A stretch of DNA of 64,000 nucleotides from Aegilops tauschii subsp. strangulata (Eukaryota > Streptophyta > Magnoliopsida > Poales > Poaceae): contig NC_053037.3 in assembly GCF_002575655.3 (NCBI RefSeq), positions 566,720,880 to 566,784,879 on the forward strand, given 5' to 3'. Position 1 is the first letter of the stretch, and every line of letters begins with the position of its first letter. Shown piece after piece: positions 34,401-46,759 of this stretch. The notes beneath the pieces were generated by a model that did no database searches, was not told the DNA's origin, and saw only the letters and a list, made by a program, of their open reading frames with translations. The translations under genes and the position numbers were made by a program.

Positions 34401-35573
34401 GGAGTTCGGCCAAGGGCGGGCGCAGTGCTGCGGTGCACGGGGGCGGCGGCTGAGAGCACCGGGGCATAGCCCGGGCTCGTCTGCATCCAGCGGAGGCGAC
34501 GGGAGGACGCAGGGTGGCCGGAGCTCGCCGGAGCAAAGCTCGCGGCGGCGGCCGGAGCTCGGGCTCGAGCGGTTGCGGCTACAAAGCACGGGGAGGCAGG
34601 AGAGGAGGGGGGGAACCGACGCGGGGGCTCACAGCGGATCGGCGGGCGTCGTTGGAGAGCTCGGGGAAGGTCTGGAGTCGGCGGGGCGGCGATGGGGATC
34701 CACGGCGGCCGGAGGCGAAGATGGCGACGGCGACGGCTCCACGGGGCGCCCCGGCTTGCGTGGCTCAGCGGAGAGCTTCGGAGCGAGGAGGCGGAGCTCC
34801 TGCGCGTGTCGGAGAGACGAGGGGGAGACGGTGGCTACGGCAACGGTGGCCGGTGGCGACGGCAGCGCTCGGTCGTGAGAGAGAGAGCGAGGGGAAGAGA
34901 GAATGGGCACGGGAGAGAGCGAGAGAGGTGCGGGGCGGCGCGTGGCGTCGTTCGGGAGATCCAGGGGACGAGGGGAGAAGCAGGAGGTGGCGCGCATGCG
35001 CGCGGGCGGCGAGCGCGTGACCCTGTCCTCCTGGCGCGAGGGAGGGGACGACTGGCACTGGCCAGTCAGCTGGGCCGGCCTGCTGGGCTGCTGGGCCGCA
35101 CAGTGCCAGGCCGCAGGTAAGCTCCCTTTTTCCTATTTCTTTTTCTTTTCTAATTTTCTGACATTTGTTTGGTTTAGTAAAAATACTAAACCATTTTATT
35201 TACTTATGCCAATTTTTTATAGGGGCTAGTGGTATTATTCCAGAACTCCTCAACAAATGGCATAATTTTTGGACAATATTATATATATATAAAAATATAT
35301 ATCCAAAGCAAATAATTACTGCATTAATTCCAATGCCCAACATAAATATTTATGATCTCCTAAAAATATTGGTTTGGTTTTTATCTCTGTCCAATATTTT
35401 CAGAGAGCAACATGAACATTTTCTTGGACCCTTTTGGAGCAATTTTTATCTGGGACATTTCCAGAAATGATTCTGAGGGTTTCACAGATCCCCATTTCAA
35501 ATTTAAATGAAATTTAGACATGATGCACACATGACTAGCTAGTCTAGGTCATACCAGAACTAGGGACGTGACA
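31499..35573 (-). repeat. 3' LTR of element C
   Basis: This 4075-bp LTR starts TGTCGGGACCCCGATTC on the plus strand and ends GGGACGTGACA. It is nearly identical to 40524-44603. A CpG-rich segment lies at about 34180-35120, and AT-rich DNA follows to the end. ORF-like stretches in the GC-rich segment have no recognisable product. Confidence 0.95.
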
Positions 35574-37425
35574 ACTCGCCCCCACTTGCAAGAATCTCGT
35601 CCCGAGATTCAGGGGTCGATGGAAAGAAGGTGGGGTACTCCAGTCGAAGACGATCTTCTCGCTCCCAAGTAGCTTCTCTCTCAGAATGATGAGACCACTG
35701 AACCTTGAGAAACTTGATGTTCTGACGTCGGGTGACACGCTCTGCTTGATCAAGAATGCGAATAGGGTACTCTCGGTATGTGAGGTTATCTTGGAGATCA
35801 AGCGTTTCATGGTCCACTCCGCGGATGGGATCCGAGAAGCAACGCCTGAGTTGAGAGACGTGGAAGACATCATGGACTCGATATAGATGTGGGGGTAGTT
35901 CTAACTGATAGGCAACCTCTCCTCGTTTAGCGAGAATGCGAAAAGGACCAATGTAACGAGGAGCCAACTTGCCCTTGATACCGAAACGATGGGTACCCTT
36001 TAGGGGAGTAACCCGAAGGTAAGCCTTGTCGCCAACTTCATAAGCCACTTCCTTATGACGACGGTCATACTGGCTCTTTTGGCGAGATTGGGCTGTTTTC
36101 AAATTCTCACGAATGATGCGAACTTGCTCTTCTGCTTCCTGGATCATGTCCGGTCCAAAGAATTGTCTTTCACCGGTTTCTGACCAGTTCAAAGGTGTTC
36201 GACATCTTCGTCCATACAGAATCTCGAAAGGAGCTTTCTTAAGACTGGATTGATAGCTATTGTTATAAGCAAACTCGGCGAAAGGTAGGCATTTCTCCCA
36301 ATCCATACCGAATGAGATAACGCAAGCTCTAAGCATGTCTTCGAGAATTTGGTTGACCCTTTCCACCTGACCACTTGATTGAGGGTGGAAAGCGGTACTG
36401 AAGGAAAGATGGGTGCCCATGGCAGTTTGGAAACTCTCCCAGAAATGAGAAGTGAAGAGACTACCACGGTCTGAATTGATCTCTAGTGGAACACCATGAA
36501 GTGACACTATTCGAGAAATATATAAGTCAGCGAGCTGACTAGCTGTGATACTCTCTCGAACAGGTAGGAAGTGAGCCACTTTGGAAAGACGATCAATGAC
36601 TACGAAAATAGCGTTATTCCCTTTCTTGGTCCTGGGAAAACCGGTGATGAAGTCCATACCAACTTTATCCCATTTCCACTCAGGAATGGCTAAAGGCTGA
36701 AGGGTGCCAGCAGGTCTTTGATGTTCTGCCTTAACACGACGACAAACGTCACAATTAGCTATGAACTCAGCAATTTCTCTCTTCATCCTAGTCCACCAGA
36801 ACCTCTGGCGTAGGTCCTGATACATCTTAGTACTACCGGGATGAATCGTGAGAGGGGATTCATGTGCCTCCTTAAGGATCAATTGTCGCAGATGTTGATT
36901 CTTGGGAACCACCAAGCGATTCTCAAAGAAAACAGTACCTCGATCATCCATAGAGAAACATCCACCAACTCCCTTATTAATGTTTCTCTTGATCCGGGAA
37001 ATTCCCGTATCCTGCTTCTGAGCAGAGATGATCTGATCCACAAGAGTAGGTTTCGCCACCAAGGTAGAAAGGAATCCTTGAGGAGCAATGTGAAGATTAA
37101 GCTTACTGAATTCCTCATGGAGAAGTGGTTGGCCCTGCTGCAACATAAGATTGTTGCAATAGGACTTACGACTTAGTGCATCAGCCATGACATTGCCCTT
37201 GCCTGGGGTGTAGGTAATCCCTAAGTCGTAATCTGAGATCAACTCCAACCAACGTCTTTGTCTAAGGTTCAAATCTGGTTGGGTGAAAATATACTTGAGA
37301 CTCTTGTGATCGGTGTAAATCTCGCAACGGTTACCGAGAAGGTAATGTCGCCATGTCTTAAGAGCATAGACTACGGCTGCAAGCTCTAGATCATGTGTAG
37401 GATAGTTCTCCTCATGTGGATGCAA
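35560..37425 (-). CDS. Pol C-terminal half of C: RNase H, integrase, chromodomain
   Basis: This is the continuation of the gag-pol frame after an internal TAG. It begins with the RNase H segment ([31 protein letters not shown]). The integrase follows, with an HHCC zinc-binding part (C-D-V-C near FIANCDVC) and a DDE core: D in GMDFITGF, D in [14 protein letters not shown] in [17 protein letters not shown]-type module and a chromodomain ([14 protein letters not shown]) complete it. The chromodomain can direct insertion to certain chromatin. The frame ends at 35560, eleven bases inside the 3' LTR. There is no real start codon; the part is made only by readthrough or from an ancestral frame without the stop. 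Confidence 0.9.
   Translation of the reverse strand: MHPHEENYPTHDLELAAVVYALKTWRHYLLGNRCEIYTDHKSLKYIFTQPDLNLRQRRWLELISDYDLGITYTPGKGNVMADALSRKSYCNNLMLQQGQPLLHEEFSKLNLHIAPQGFLSTLVAKPTLVDQIISAQKQDTGISRIKRNINKGVGGCFSMDDRGTVFFENRLVVPKNQHLRQLILKEAHESPLTIHPGSTKMYQDLRQRFWWTRMKREIAEFIANCDVCRRVKAEHQRPAGTLQPLAIPEWKWDKVGMDFITGFPRTKKGNNAIFVVIDRLSKVAHFLPVRESITASQLADLYISRIVSLHGVPLEINSDRGSLFTSHFWESFQTAMGTHLSFSTAFHPQSSGQVERVNQILEDMLRACVISFGMDWEKCLPFAEFAYNNSYQSSLKKAPFEILYGRRCRTPLNWSETGERQFFGPDMIQEAEEQVRIIRENLKTAQSRQKSQYDRRHKEVAYEVGDKAYLRVTPLKGTHRFGIKGKLAPRYIGPFRILAKRGEVAYQLELPPHLYRVHDVFHVSQLRRCFSDPIRGVDHETLDLQDNLTYREYPIRILDQAERVTRRQNIKFLKVQWSHHSEREATWEREDRLRLEYPTFFPSTPESRDEILASGGELSRP
35574..35592 (-). other. 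Polypurine tract of C
   Basis: The minus strand reads CTTGCAAGTGGGGGCGAGT directly before the 3' LTR. The tract is also coding: the last codons of the polyprotein run through it and the stop codon lies inside the LTR. Confidence 0.85.
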
Positions 37426-40071
37426 CTATCGAGATGCATAGGCAATCACATGATGATCCTGCATAAGAATGCAGCCTAGTCCCTGTCGTGAGGCGTCGCA
37501 GTAGATAACAAAGTCTTTAGTGAAATCCGGTGGCACAAGTATGGGAGCAGAAGTCAGGCGTCTTTTCAGTTCCTGAAAACTATATTCACACTGTGGGGAC
37601 CACTCAAACTTTTTATCTTTCTTGAGAAGTTCCGTGTGGGGTTTGGCTACTTTGGAGAAGTTTTCAACGAAGCGGCGACAATAACTGGCTAGACCAAGGA
37701 AACTCCTAACTTGTTTAACTGTTTCAGGTGGAGTCCAATCAAGAACGGCCTGAACTCTCTCAGGATTGACAGCAATGCCCTTACCAGAGATCACGTGGCC
37801 TAGGTAGGTCACTTCTGGCAACCAAAATTCGCACTTGGAGAACTTGGCATAAAGGCGGTGCTCTCTGAGTTTTTCTAACACAAGTCTAAGATGTTCGGCA
37901 TGCTCTTCCTCGTTCTTCGAGTAGATAAGGATATCATCGAGGTAAACCACGACGAACTTATCTAAGTACTCCATGAAGATCGAGTTCATCAAGCGGGAGA
38001 AGGTAGCTGGAGCATTGGTTACACCAAAGGACATGACGGTGTACTCGTACTGGCCATAACGAGTGACAAAAGCCGTCTTAGGAATGTCCCCGTTTCTAAT
38101 CTTGATTTGATGGTAGCCTAACCTCAAATCCATCTTGGAAAAGACCGAGGATCCAGCGAGTTGATCATACAGGTCGTTGATCCTGGGGAGCGGATACTTG
38201 TTCTTTATCGTGACCAAATTAACGGGACGATAGTCTACAACCATCCGGTCCGTACCATCCTTCTTCCTGACGAAGAGGACGGGGCAAGCCCAAGGAGAAG
38301 AACTAGGTCGGATGAAACCCTTTTGCAAGGACTCATCAAGTTGTTTCTTAAGCTCAGCTAGTTCTAAAGGTGCCATCTTGTAAGGTCTCCTAGAAATTGG
38401 GGCGGTTCCTGGGATAAGATCTATGACAAACTCTACATCCCTGTCAGGTGGAATACCTGGCAGTTCTTCTGGAAAGACATCCGGAAAGTCACGGACTACC
38501 GGGATATCTTCAAGGTCTGGAAGAGGACTGGCATTAAGAGAATAGAGTTGACGCTTTGCAACTCTGGTGGAGACAGTGACTAACTTACCAGATGGGTGTG
38601 TGAGCTGAACAGACCTGGTGTAACAATCAATCTTGGCATGATGAGCTGTCATCCAGTCCATACCCAAGATGATGTTAATATCTGTGGACTTGAGGGCTAT
38701 AAGTGAGGCAAGGAATACAAGTCTGTCAACAAGGATTTCGTTACCATGGCTTATTCTGGTAGTTTTCCATCTAGACCCTGGAGTTTGGATTTCAAGTGGA
38801 GTTGGCATATCACAAAATGACATGTCGTGCAAACGAGCATAGCCTTCAGAGATGAAGGAGTGAGATGCTCCAGTATCGAATAGAACCGAAGCTGGATGGC
38901 AATTGACAAGGAGTGTACCAAGAACGACATCCGGATCATCATGAGCGTCTTTAGCTGAGGCGTGATGCACACGTCCACGCTCAGTGGGAGCTGACTTGAC
39001 ACTGATCATCTTGCGTGATGGCTTACCACTGCCAACAGACTTCTCAGGCAGGGGTGGGGCATAGTTAGTTTGAGAGCAGTCACGTGCATAGTGTCCTGGC
39101 TTCCCGCATGTGAAGCAAGTCCCTGAAGTTGGATGTGGACCTGCATTGACAAGCGGTCTACCAGTAGGCCTGGGTGGAGCATACTGCTGAACTGGGTGAG
39201 GCGGCACATAAGATGGCCTCGGTGCATATCCAGGTGGAAGAGCGGAGTTCGGAACCCAAATCCGGCGCTTATGAGAACTAGAGCCAGAGGAAGAAACCAA
39301 ATCACGGGTGTGCTTACGAGACTCCTCGTATGTGAGCTGAGCTGTCTCCGCATTAATGGCCTTGTTCACAAGAGCCTGGAAAGTATTGCAATGGTGCAAG
39401 TGGAGATCACGACGCAACTTGGGGTTGAGACCCTTCCGGAACCTAGCCCGCTTCTTAGCGTCCGTGGACACTTCTTCTGTAGCATAGCGGGCGAGGTTCT
39501 CAAACTCTCTACTGTAAGCATCAACAGCCATCTTACCCTGGGTGAAACTACAGAACTCTTCTCTCTTGCGGTCAATGAGAGCCTGAGGAATGTGATGCTC
39601 GCGAAAAGCCTCAGTGAAATCTCTCCAGGTCGGTATCTGGCCAGCTGGAAGCATAGCCTCATAGTTCTGCCACCAAAGACTAGCAGGACCTTCCAGGTGA
39701 TATGCAGCATAAGTGACCTTGTCGCCTTCAGCTACGTTCGCAGAACGCAACTTGTGTGTGATACTACGGAGCCAGTCATCTGCATCGAGTGGTTCAATGG
39801 AATGATGGAAGGTAGGTGGTTTCAAACCAATGAAATCATAGATGGTCGCTGACTCTTTGCACTGAGGTGCGGTGTTCTCCTCGATACGTGCTAACAAGCG
39901 GTTAGACTCATGCTTGTTCCTCTCCATCTCTAACATAAACTCTGCCAACGAAGGCTGGTCGGGAGGATCCTCCTCATCCCTACCACCTCCGTGGTTCAGG
40001 CAACGAGCAACAGAACTTCGGTTAACTGACGACATCCTGAGAAGCGGAACCAAGGACGAGGTCAACAACAA
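37426..40071 (-). CDS. Gag, protease, reverse transcriptase of C, ends at in-frame TAG
   Basis: The likely start is the Met at residue 13 (MSSVNRSSV). In order it holds a Gag domain ([11 protein letters not shown] to the RKHT region, about residues 90-260), a CCHC knuckle ([14 protein letters not shown]), an aspartic protease ([12 protein letters not shown]), a reverse transcriptase ([28 protein letters not shown] and the active site [12 protein letters not shown]), and the start of RNase H ([16 protein letters not shown]). The frame stops at 37426-37428 right after the sequence IAYASR, where related elements have Gln; CAG to TAG is the simplest explanation. Without this stop, the frame from here to 35560 is uninterrupted over about 1,500 codons. 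Confidence 0.92.
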   Translation of the reverse strand: MLLTSSLVPLLRMSSVNRSSVARCLNHGGGRDEEDPPDQPSLAEFMLEMERNKHESNRLLARIEENTAPQCKESATIYDFIGLKPPTFHHSIEPLDADDWLRSITHKLRSANVAEGDKVTYAAYHLEGPASLWWQNYEAMLPAGQIPTWRDFTEAFREHHIPQALIDRKREEFCSFTQGKMAVDAYSREFENLARYATEEVSTDAKKRARFRKGLNPKLRRDLHLHHCNTFQALVNKAINAETAQLTYEESRKHTRDLVSSSGSSSHKRRIWVPNSALPPGYAPRPSYVPPHPVQQYAPPRPTGRPLVNAGPHPTSGTCFTCGKPGHYARDCSQTNYAPPLPEKSVGSGKPSRKMISVKSAPTERGRVHHASAKDAHDDPDVVLGTLLVNCHPASVLFDTGASHSFISEGYARLHDMSFCDMPTPLEIQTPGSRWKTTRISHGNEILVDRLVFLASLIALKSTDINIILGMDWMTAHHAKIDCYTRSVQLTHPSGKLVTVSTRVAKRQLYSLNASPLPDLEDIPVVRDFPDVFPEELPGIPPDRDVEFVIDLIPGTAPISRRPYKMAPLELAELKKQLDESLQKGFIRPSSSPWACPVLFVRKKDGTDRMVVDYRPVNLVTIKNKYPLPRINDLYDQLAGSSVFSKMDLRLGYHQIKIRNGDIPKTAFVTRYGQYEYTVMSFGVTNAPATFSRLMNSIFMEYLDKFVVVYLDDILIYSKNEEEHAEHLRLVLEKLREHRLYAKFSKCEFWLPEVTYLGHVISGKGIAVNPERVQAVLDWTPPETVKQVRSFLGLASYCRRFVENFSKVAKPHTELLKKDKKFEWSPQCEYSFQELKRRLTSAPILVPPDFTKDFVIYCDASRQGLGCILMQDHHVIAYASR

Positions 40072-40506
40072 CTATAGAATGCAACATGTAGCATAAGGAA
40101 ATTTAGTATCTCTCAAACCCCTAGGAGAAATCTGGCAGCATAACGGCAGTAAAATGCTCAAAATGAGACATTCTGCAAAGGACGGGGTAGCACCAAACTC
40201 AACATCATCACTCAACGTTCTGAGATATTACTAAACAGGCTACACTGGGGGTACTCAAGCTGGGATATGACTCTGATCAACCAATCCTAAGAGACTACAG
40301 TGTAGTAACACGTGATCCTGATAGACAGAAGAGGAAGCCTAGTTCCTTAACCCCGTAGGAAAGATAGGATGACTCAGATCAGAAGGCATGAGGTAAAAGG
40401 AGTAAAAGAGCCTTACGTTCCCTTCCACAATCAATTCCCTTACATAACTAAAGAATTTCTAGACTCAACTTCGACCAGGTTGGCTTGGAAATCCTACAGG
40501 CAGTCA
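40072..40506 (-). other. Untranslated leader of element C
   Basis: This short leader lies between the primer site and gag. It has no ORF of note on the minus strand. Confidence 0.7.
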
Positions 40507-40519
40507 GGCTCTGATACCA
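40507..40519 (-). other. Primer binding site of C, tRNA-Met
   Basis: The minus strand reads TGGTATCAGAGCC four bases inside the 5' LTR, a perfect match to the 3' end of initiator tRNA-Met as used by many plant Gypsy elements. Confidence 0.9.
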
Positions 40520-40523
40520 AAGC

Positions 40524-43500
40524 TGTCGGGACCCCGATTCTAAGTCACACCGATCTAGCATGTAACACCTCATATCACTTTGCAGCCTCACGCACGGTAC
40601 TCCCACGGGTGTCGCCTTACCATGGCCCGGGACCGTTTGCGCCTTTTGGCCCACGTATATGACAATGTCGCTAGCATCCATATGACAGATAACCCGGGCC
40701 GACATGGCTAGTCGTGAACCCAAAGCGGCACTAACGTATGGGGACAGGCATACATGAATCAACATTGAACGTGTCGGTCAGCAGCGTGTGAATCCGGGCT
40801 GTAGCACTGGGCTAACAGGACTCCGGGAACCCGGGCTGTAGCAGGCTAGGCAGGACTCCGGATGTCACCGCGTGACATTTCCCCGAAGGGACAGACACAG
40901 GAACGATGTGAAACACATGCCGGCCAGTCAAGTGTCCAGAGCAGTAGTGCTGGGCTAGCAGGACTCCGGTGAACCGGGCTGTAGCGGACTACTATGGCTC
41001 AAGGAGGCACTAGACTACATTTCCCCATAAGAGAGGCTGCCAAGGATAAACCACTAGATTGTCGGATCCCACACATAGCAATACACGTTACACGTACGCA
41101 TAACATGCAAGTATGTGCTGTACAACATGGCATCACAACATAACGCGAACTCATATAGATAAAAGGCCCAGAAGAGCCACATAGCATTAAGTACAAACAG
41201 GGGTCTCATGACCCATCATTCAGAGCATACAAGCAACGGAAGCATTACATGTCTGAGTACAGACAACTACAAAAGAAAAAGGCTGAGAAGCCTGACTATC
41301 TACAAGACCCTCCCAAGGGTTCAAGATCGTAGCTGAGGTACAAGCTACTCGTCGAAGTCCAAGCGGAACTACTAGTAAGACTGAAGTCTCCGCTGCAAAA
41401 ACATAATTAAAGCAACATGAGTACAAAGGTACTCAGCAAGACTTACATCAGATCCTATCATACATGCATTTGTATCAAGAAGGTAGTGTGGGGTTTAGTT
41501 GCAGCAAGCCAGCTTTGACTCAGTGGCTATCCTGTTCTACGACTACGAGAAACTTCTTTGAGGTAAGAAGGCGCACACGAGTCCACTAATCACCACCTCA
41601 ATACACCACTATGGATTCATTCCCGTCTCACTACGAGAAGCCATCCATAGCACTCACACTTATCTTGAGCATTTTAAAGTATCCACTTCAAGTTGTCTAT
41701 GTACCACGTAAGCATCCAAGAAGTCCATAACCGAGGACACGGCTATTCGAATAGATCATGATAACCCTGCAGGGGTGTACTGCGTCACACACGCTCTCGC
41801 CACTTACCGCCATGTACACGTCATGTACCTCGGCAACCTTCAAGCGGAAGCCTGGCGAGGGTGTCGGCCACGACCTGACTAACCACGCAAGACTCTAGTC
41901 CAGGTTTATCGCCTATTCGGGTTCCATCCGCAAGGAGATCCGGCCGGGGTGTCGCTCACGGCCCCAAACGATGTGTGCAGGGTTCCCGAGCCCACCATCC
42001 GGGTGCCACTCGGTACACCGGGCCACGTGTGCCTAGTCTGTCCCAAGCCCACCCTGCCGGGTGCCACTCGGTAGAAAAATAGCACTACCTACAAACACCA
42101 GAAACTGGTTGCAACTCCTGGACAGAGGTCAAGGCGGTTAATAAGTCGAGAGAGCTTGGAGCGCCCGGAGCCCAATGTGTGGTAGTAGCTAGTCATTGGA
42201 CAACTTACACAGAACTCGGTTCTTAAGGACGGTCCCAATGAGACAACCCACCATGTACTCCTACATGGCCTCTCACCGCTACCTTTACCAAATCGTGTTC
42301 ACACGCTTAACTCTCGGCACCAGAACATATCGTAACACTCCAATTCATTCCCAATGAACCAGACCTGACACAACTCTAAGCAATAGCAGGCAAGGCATGG
42401 TAGGAACACAACATGGCTCAATCAACTCCTACACATGCTAGTGGGTTTCAACTATTTACTGTGGCAATGACAGGTCATGCAGAGGAATGGGTTCAACTAC
42501 CGCAGCATAAATTAGCAGTTGAATCGTTGTTGTCCTAATGCGGTAAAAGAGAGCAGGAGCGAGAGAGTAGGTTTGTATCGGAATGAACAAAGGGGGTTTG
42601 CTTGCCTGGTAGATCAACAGGGTGGCACTGCTCCTCAGACAGGTACTCTGGAACACTCTCCGGAGCAGGACCTATCGAGAAGGAACGGTGTCGACAGTCA
42701 AAACACAATCATATGCAACAATATGATGCATGAATATGGCATGAATATGTGATGTATTTTGAGCCAATGCATTTAGCATTCAATTTGGAAGAGATCCATT
42801 TGAACCAAAGGTTCAAATGCAACTCTAATTTAAGTCCTTATATATGCCATTTATATGTTTTCACTTATACAGTAGGTATAAGTTGGTTTGTCATGCATGA
42901 AACTAGTACAGATGGATAGATTGCATTTTTCTGATAATTTTCCATATATAAATTATTTAAATCTGAGCTACGGTTGAATTTCTATGAATTTTAGAAGTTT
43001 TACTAATTTTCTGGAATTTCCTGATTTATTTTAAATCGAGGAAAAGGGTTTATTGCGTCAGCACTGCGTCATCATGACGTCAGCGGGTCAACGGTGCTAA
43101 CCTGGTCAACCTGACGTGTGGGGTCCACACGTCGGTGACACAAGTTTTAAACAGAGGGTTTAATTTGTTCTAATTATAGGATTAGGCGCAGGGGCCCACT
43201 GTCAGTGTCACAGGGGGTGGTAATTAGTGCGGTTTGACCCGGGTTGACCGGCGGTTAGTCGCCGGCGAGGCCGAGCGCGCCGGAGCTCGTCGGGTTCGTC
43301 GCTCCGGCGACCATTTGGGCCGCGGAGGCCACCTACGCGAAGCCCAGGCTCGCGCGCATCCAGTGGGACACGCGGAAGACCGTGGGGTGGTCGGAGCTCG
43401 CCGGAGCGAGGCTCGCGGCGCTGGCCGGAGTTCGGCCAAGGGCGGGCGCAGTGCTGCGGTGCACGGGGGCGGCGGCTGAGAGCACCGGGGCATAGCCCGG

Positions 43501-44603
43501 GCTCGTCTGCATCCAGCGGAGGCGACGGGAGGACGCAGGGTGGCCGGAGCTCGCCGGAGCAAAGCTCGCGGCGGCGGCCGGAGCTCGGGCTCGAGCGGTT
43601 GCGGCTACAAAGCACGGGGAGGCAGGAGAGGAGGGGGGGGGGAACCGACGCGGGGGCTCACAGCGGATCGGCGGGCGTCGTTGGAGAGCTCGGGGAAGGT
43701 CTGGAGTCGGCGGGGCGGCGATGGGGATCCACGGCGGCCGGAGGCGAAGATGGCGACGGCGACGGCTCCACGGGGCGCCCCGGCTTGCGTGGCTCAGCGG
43801 AGAGCTTCGGAGCGAGGAGGCGGAGCTCCTGCGCGTGTCGGAGAGACGAGGGGGAGACGGTGGCTACGGCAACGGTGCCCGGTGGCGACGGCAGCGCTCG
43901 GTCGTGAGAGAGAGAGCGAGGGGAAGAGAGAATGGGCACGGGAGAGAGCGAGAGAGGTGCGGGGCGGCGCGTGGCGTCGTTCGGGCGATCCAGGCGACGA
44001 GGGGAGAAGCAGGAGGTGGCGCGCATGCGCGCGGGCGGCGAGCGCGTGCCCCTGTCCTCCTGGCGCGAGGGAGGGGACGACTGGCACTGGCCAGTCAGCT
44101 GGGCCGGCCTGCTGGGCTGCTGGGCCGCACAGTGCCAGGCCGCAGGTAAGCTCCCTTTTTCCTATTTCTTTTTCTTTTCTAATTTTCTGACATTTGTTTG
44201 GTTTAGTAAAAATACTAAACCATTTTATTTACTTATGCCAATTTTTTATAGGGGCTAGTGGTATTATTCCAGAACTCCTCAACAAATGGCATAATTTTTG
44301 GACAATATTTTATATATATATAAATATATATCCAAAGCAAATAATTACTGCATTAATTCCAAATGCCCAACATAAATATTTATGATCTCCTAAAAATATT
44401 GGTTTGGTTTTTATCTCTGTCCAATATTTTCAGAGAGCAACATGAACATTTTCTTGGACCCTTTTGGAGCAATTTTTATCTGGGACATTTCCAGAAATGA
44501 TTCTGAGGGTTTCACAGATCCCCATTTCAAATTTAAATGAAATTTAGACATGATGCACACATGACTAGCTAGTCTAGGTCATACCAGAACTAGGGATGTG
44601 ACA
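40524..44603 (-). repeat. 5' LTR of element C
   Basis: This 4080-bp LTR is almost identical to the 3' LTR. Small differences include the length of a G run near 43627 and of an AT run near 44310. Confidence 0.95.
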
Positions 44604-44608
44604 CAGTC

Positions 44609-45993
44609 GCTGGTGTTGTGGGTGTTCAGGTTGTGGAAGGCGCAGAACGGTCGGCCGTTCTTGGATGACTCGGGCTGATCTCTGCCTCGCTTGGTGTAGG
44701 GCTCCGCCGCGAGCACCACCGCCTCCTTGCGCTTCACGTCCTTGGCCTTGGCCTTCTTCTCCTCCGCTCCTGCAGCTGGCAGCTCGAGGAGAGAAAGGCG
44801 CCCCTCCTCAGCTCTTGCGCACTTGGTCGCCAGGTTGAGCAGCTCCTGAGATGTGCAGAGCTCCTCGTGGATAGCGAGCTCTTCCTTCATCTTGACGTCA
44901 CGGACGCCATCGGAAAACGCGGAGATGATGGCCTCGTCCATGACCCTGGGGATCTTGAGGCGGGTGTTGTTGAAGCGCTGGATGTACTTCTGGAGGGTCT
45001 CTCCTGGTTGTTGCTTGATGCGGCGTAGATCACCCGCGATCGGTGGGCGGTCGTGAGTGCCCTGGAAGTTGGCGACGAAGCAGTCGCGCATCTCATCCCA
45101 AGAGGAGATCGAGCCGTGCTGCAGGTTCAGGAGCCAAGAGCGAGCTCCATCCTTGAGAGGCATGGGAAACCAGTTCGCCATGACTTTTTCATCGCCGTTG
45201 GCCGCTTCGATGCTCAGCTCATAGAGCTGCAGGAACTCCACGGGGTCGGCGGTGTCGTCGTAGCGAGGAGGCAGATCCGGCTTGAACTTGCCTGACCAGG
45301 CGACGCTACGCAGCTCGGGGGTGAAGGCGCGGTAGCCGACCGTGGTTGCAGGGGCCCGCTTCGGAGGTGGAGCTTGGTCTTGACGAGGTCCGTGCTGCGC
45401 TGCTACGGGTGGCGTGTGGTCTTGACGAGGTGGCACGGGGAGCGCAGGTGCAGCTTCTCGCGGCCACGGAATTTCTTGGTAGCTTCTCTCTTCGGGCGCG
45501 GCGGATCACGCCGCGGAGCTGCGCGCCTTGGTGCCAAGGCGCCGTCTTGGGGCAGAGGTGGTGGAGGCACGCCATGAGCCTCGTCGCCGGTGGCTGGTTG
45601 AGGGGGAGGTAGAGAGAGGGACGGCACCAGGGAGCCCCCTGCGGTGCGGACGAGCTCGGCGACGCGGTCGAGCCACTCCTCATAGAGGTCGTCGACGGGG
45701 CGGTAATGCAGGAGTTTGGTCGCCGCGAGGAGCGCGGCCCGTGCCTCCATGGGAGCACGGCGCGCGTGAGACGAAGAACCGGCAGGGGTCAGTGATGGAG
45801 TAGCGGTGCGGCCGTCCTGCCACACAGAGGGATGGAGCGAGGACGCATGCTGCTCGTTCCCCGCCAGGCCGGTGGCAGCATTGGCGGCGGGAGACGGAGA
45901 ATGACGAGGTGGCCCGCCCACGGGAGCCGTCTGAGCGACGCGGGCGGTGAGGGCAGCCCGACGCTCAGCTCGAGCACGGCGAGCGTCCGCCAT
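44609..45993 (-). pseudogene. Gag of element T, N-terminal part
   Basis: The likely start is ATG at 45991-45993 (MADARRARAERRAALT). A retrotransposon Gag domain is clear in 45300-44620: WSGKFKPDLPPRYDDTADPV, then ANWFPMPLKDGARSWLLNL, then QKYIQRFNNTRLKIP. A frameshift near 45440 separates the start from the Gag domain. The frame ends with FCAFHNLNTHNTSDC, a CxxH type zinc-binding motif cut by element C at its target duplication; it resumes at 31498. Such a Gag would form particles and bind RNA, but this copy cannot. Confidence 0.85.
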
Positions 45994-46046
45994 GGAGACG
46001 ACGGAGCGATGGAGCGACGAACTGATGGAAGGGAAGCTCCGGCGCA

Positions 46047-46066
46047 CCCCTACCTGGCGCGCCAAA
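46047..46066 (-). other. Putative primer binding site of T
   Basis: The minus strand reads TTTGGCGCGCCAGGTAGGGG immediately after the 5' LTR. This sequence is seen at the same place in other grass Tat-type elements. I did not assign the tRNA. Confidence 0.65.
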
Positions 46067-46308
46067 TGTCGGATGTGGGGTTCCGGCAAACCCTTAAGGT
46101 TCGAACACTGGGGTGCACGCGAAGTCTTGCCCTCCTACCGATCTACGCTCTAGCTCGCTAAGATCTGACGGACAAACTCGACAAACTCGCAACAAAGAAA
46201 GACACGAGGTTTATACCGGTTCGGGCCACCGTTGTGGTGTAATACCCTACTCCAGTGTGGTGGTGGTGGATTGCCTCTTGGGCTGATGATGAACAGTATA
46301 AGGGAAGA
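46067..46308 (-). repeat. 5' LTR of T, first 242 bp
   Basis: It matches 13614-13855 of the 3' LTR and is cut by a CACTA element at 46309. The next bases of the LTR (starting AGAACAGCCTCC in the other copy) do not occur again in the window, so the CACTA element must extend past 64000. Confidence 0.9.
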
Positions 46309-46500
46309 CACTACAAAAAAAAGACGCATCCGTGACATTTTGGGCCGAACGAAAAAAAATTCTGTCATACATATGACACTTCTATGACGATAATTGTGAC
46401 AAAACCCGGTATCATCATAGATGTGGTGGGCTCCTACTTCTATGACAAAAAATCATGACAGAAAATGGGCTTTTCGTCCTGGGCGGGCCGGAGTCGCAGC
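46309..46500. repeat. CACTA terminus and first subterminal motifs
   Basis: After the terminal CACTAC the sequence repeats short motifs such as TATGAC and TGACA in both orientations (TCTATGACGATAATTGTGAC, TATGACAAAAAATCATGACA). These are likely subterminal protein-binding sites. Confidence 0.7.
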
Positions 46501-46759
46501 TGCATGACATTCTTTGGGCCGTCCATGACGGAAAAAACCTTGGTAGAAGCGAGGGCGAGGAAAATTTCCGGGAGTTCCCGGTTACGGCGGGAGGTCGGGG
46601 GCCAAGCGATGCGCGTTTCTCTCGTACACGTACGCACGTGTGTGCGAGGCGTTGGCTCTAACGGAACCCGAGCGAGGCGTTGGGCTCTAACTGAACCCGA
46701 GCGATTGCACTGCAGGCTACGCGTTACTGCTACTAACTGAAGCCGATCGATGCTGCCTC

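Larger units (their letters stand above)
31499..44603 (-). mobile_element. Chromodomain Gypsy (Tekay/Del-like) retrotransposon C, nearly intact
   Basis: This 13.1-kb element is minus-oriented. Its 5' LTR is on the right (40524-44603) and its 3' LTR on the left (31499-35573). It has a perfect CAGTC target duplication, a tRNA-Met primer site, a polypurine tract and one long gag-pol frame on the minus strand. By eye the two LTRs differ at about two dozen positions in 4.08 kb, which makes it the youngest LTR element in the window. The integrase carries a C-terminal chromodomain, placing it among chromoviruses of the Tekay/Del group. It interrupts gag of element T. Confidence 0.95.
13614..46308 (-). 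mobile_element. Tat-lineage Gypsy retrotransposon T, host of nested elements
   Basis: The element is minus-oriented, with its 3' LTR on the left (13614-14505) and the first 242 bp of its 5' LTR on the right (46067-46308), which continues beyond a CACTA insertion outside the window. Between them, in element order, are gag (45993-44609 and 31498-31120), protease (31120-30425), a reverse transcriptase fragment (about 30325-29980), internal tandem repeats, and an antisense extra ORF (25940-28395). This order, with an antisense ORF near the 3' end, is known from Tat/Retand-type Gypsy elements. Elements L and C interrupt it. Most of reverse transcriptase, RNase H and integrase is missing, so it is non-autonomous. 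Confidence 0.85.

Noticed and set aside
34182..35229. Several overlapping open frames in the GC-rich part of the C LTR, repeated at 43208-44258
   Set aside because: They overlap on five or six frames, are rich in Arg/Gly/Ala/Pro, and lie in a non-coding LTR; high GC lowers stop frequency.
40507..40519. tRNA-Met-like sequence
   Set aside because: It is the 13-bp primer binding site of a retrotransposon, not a tRNA gene; no cloverleaf is present.
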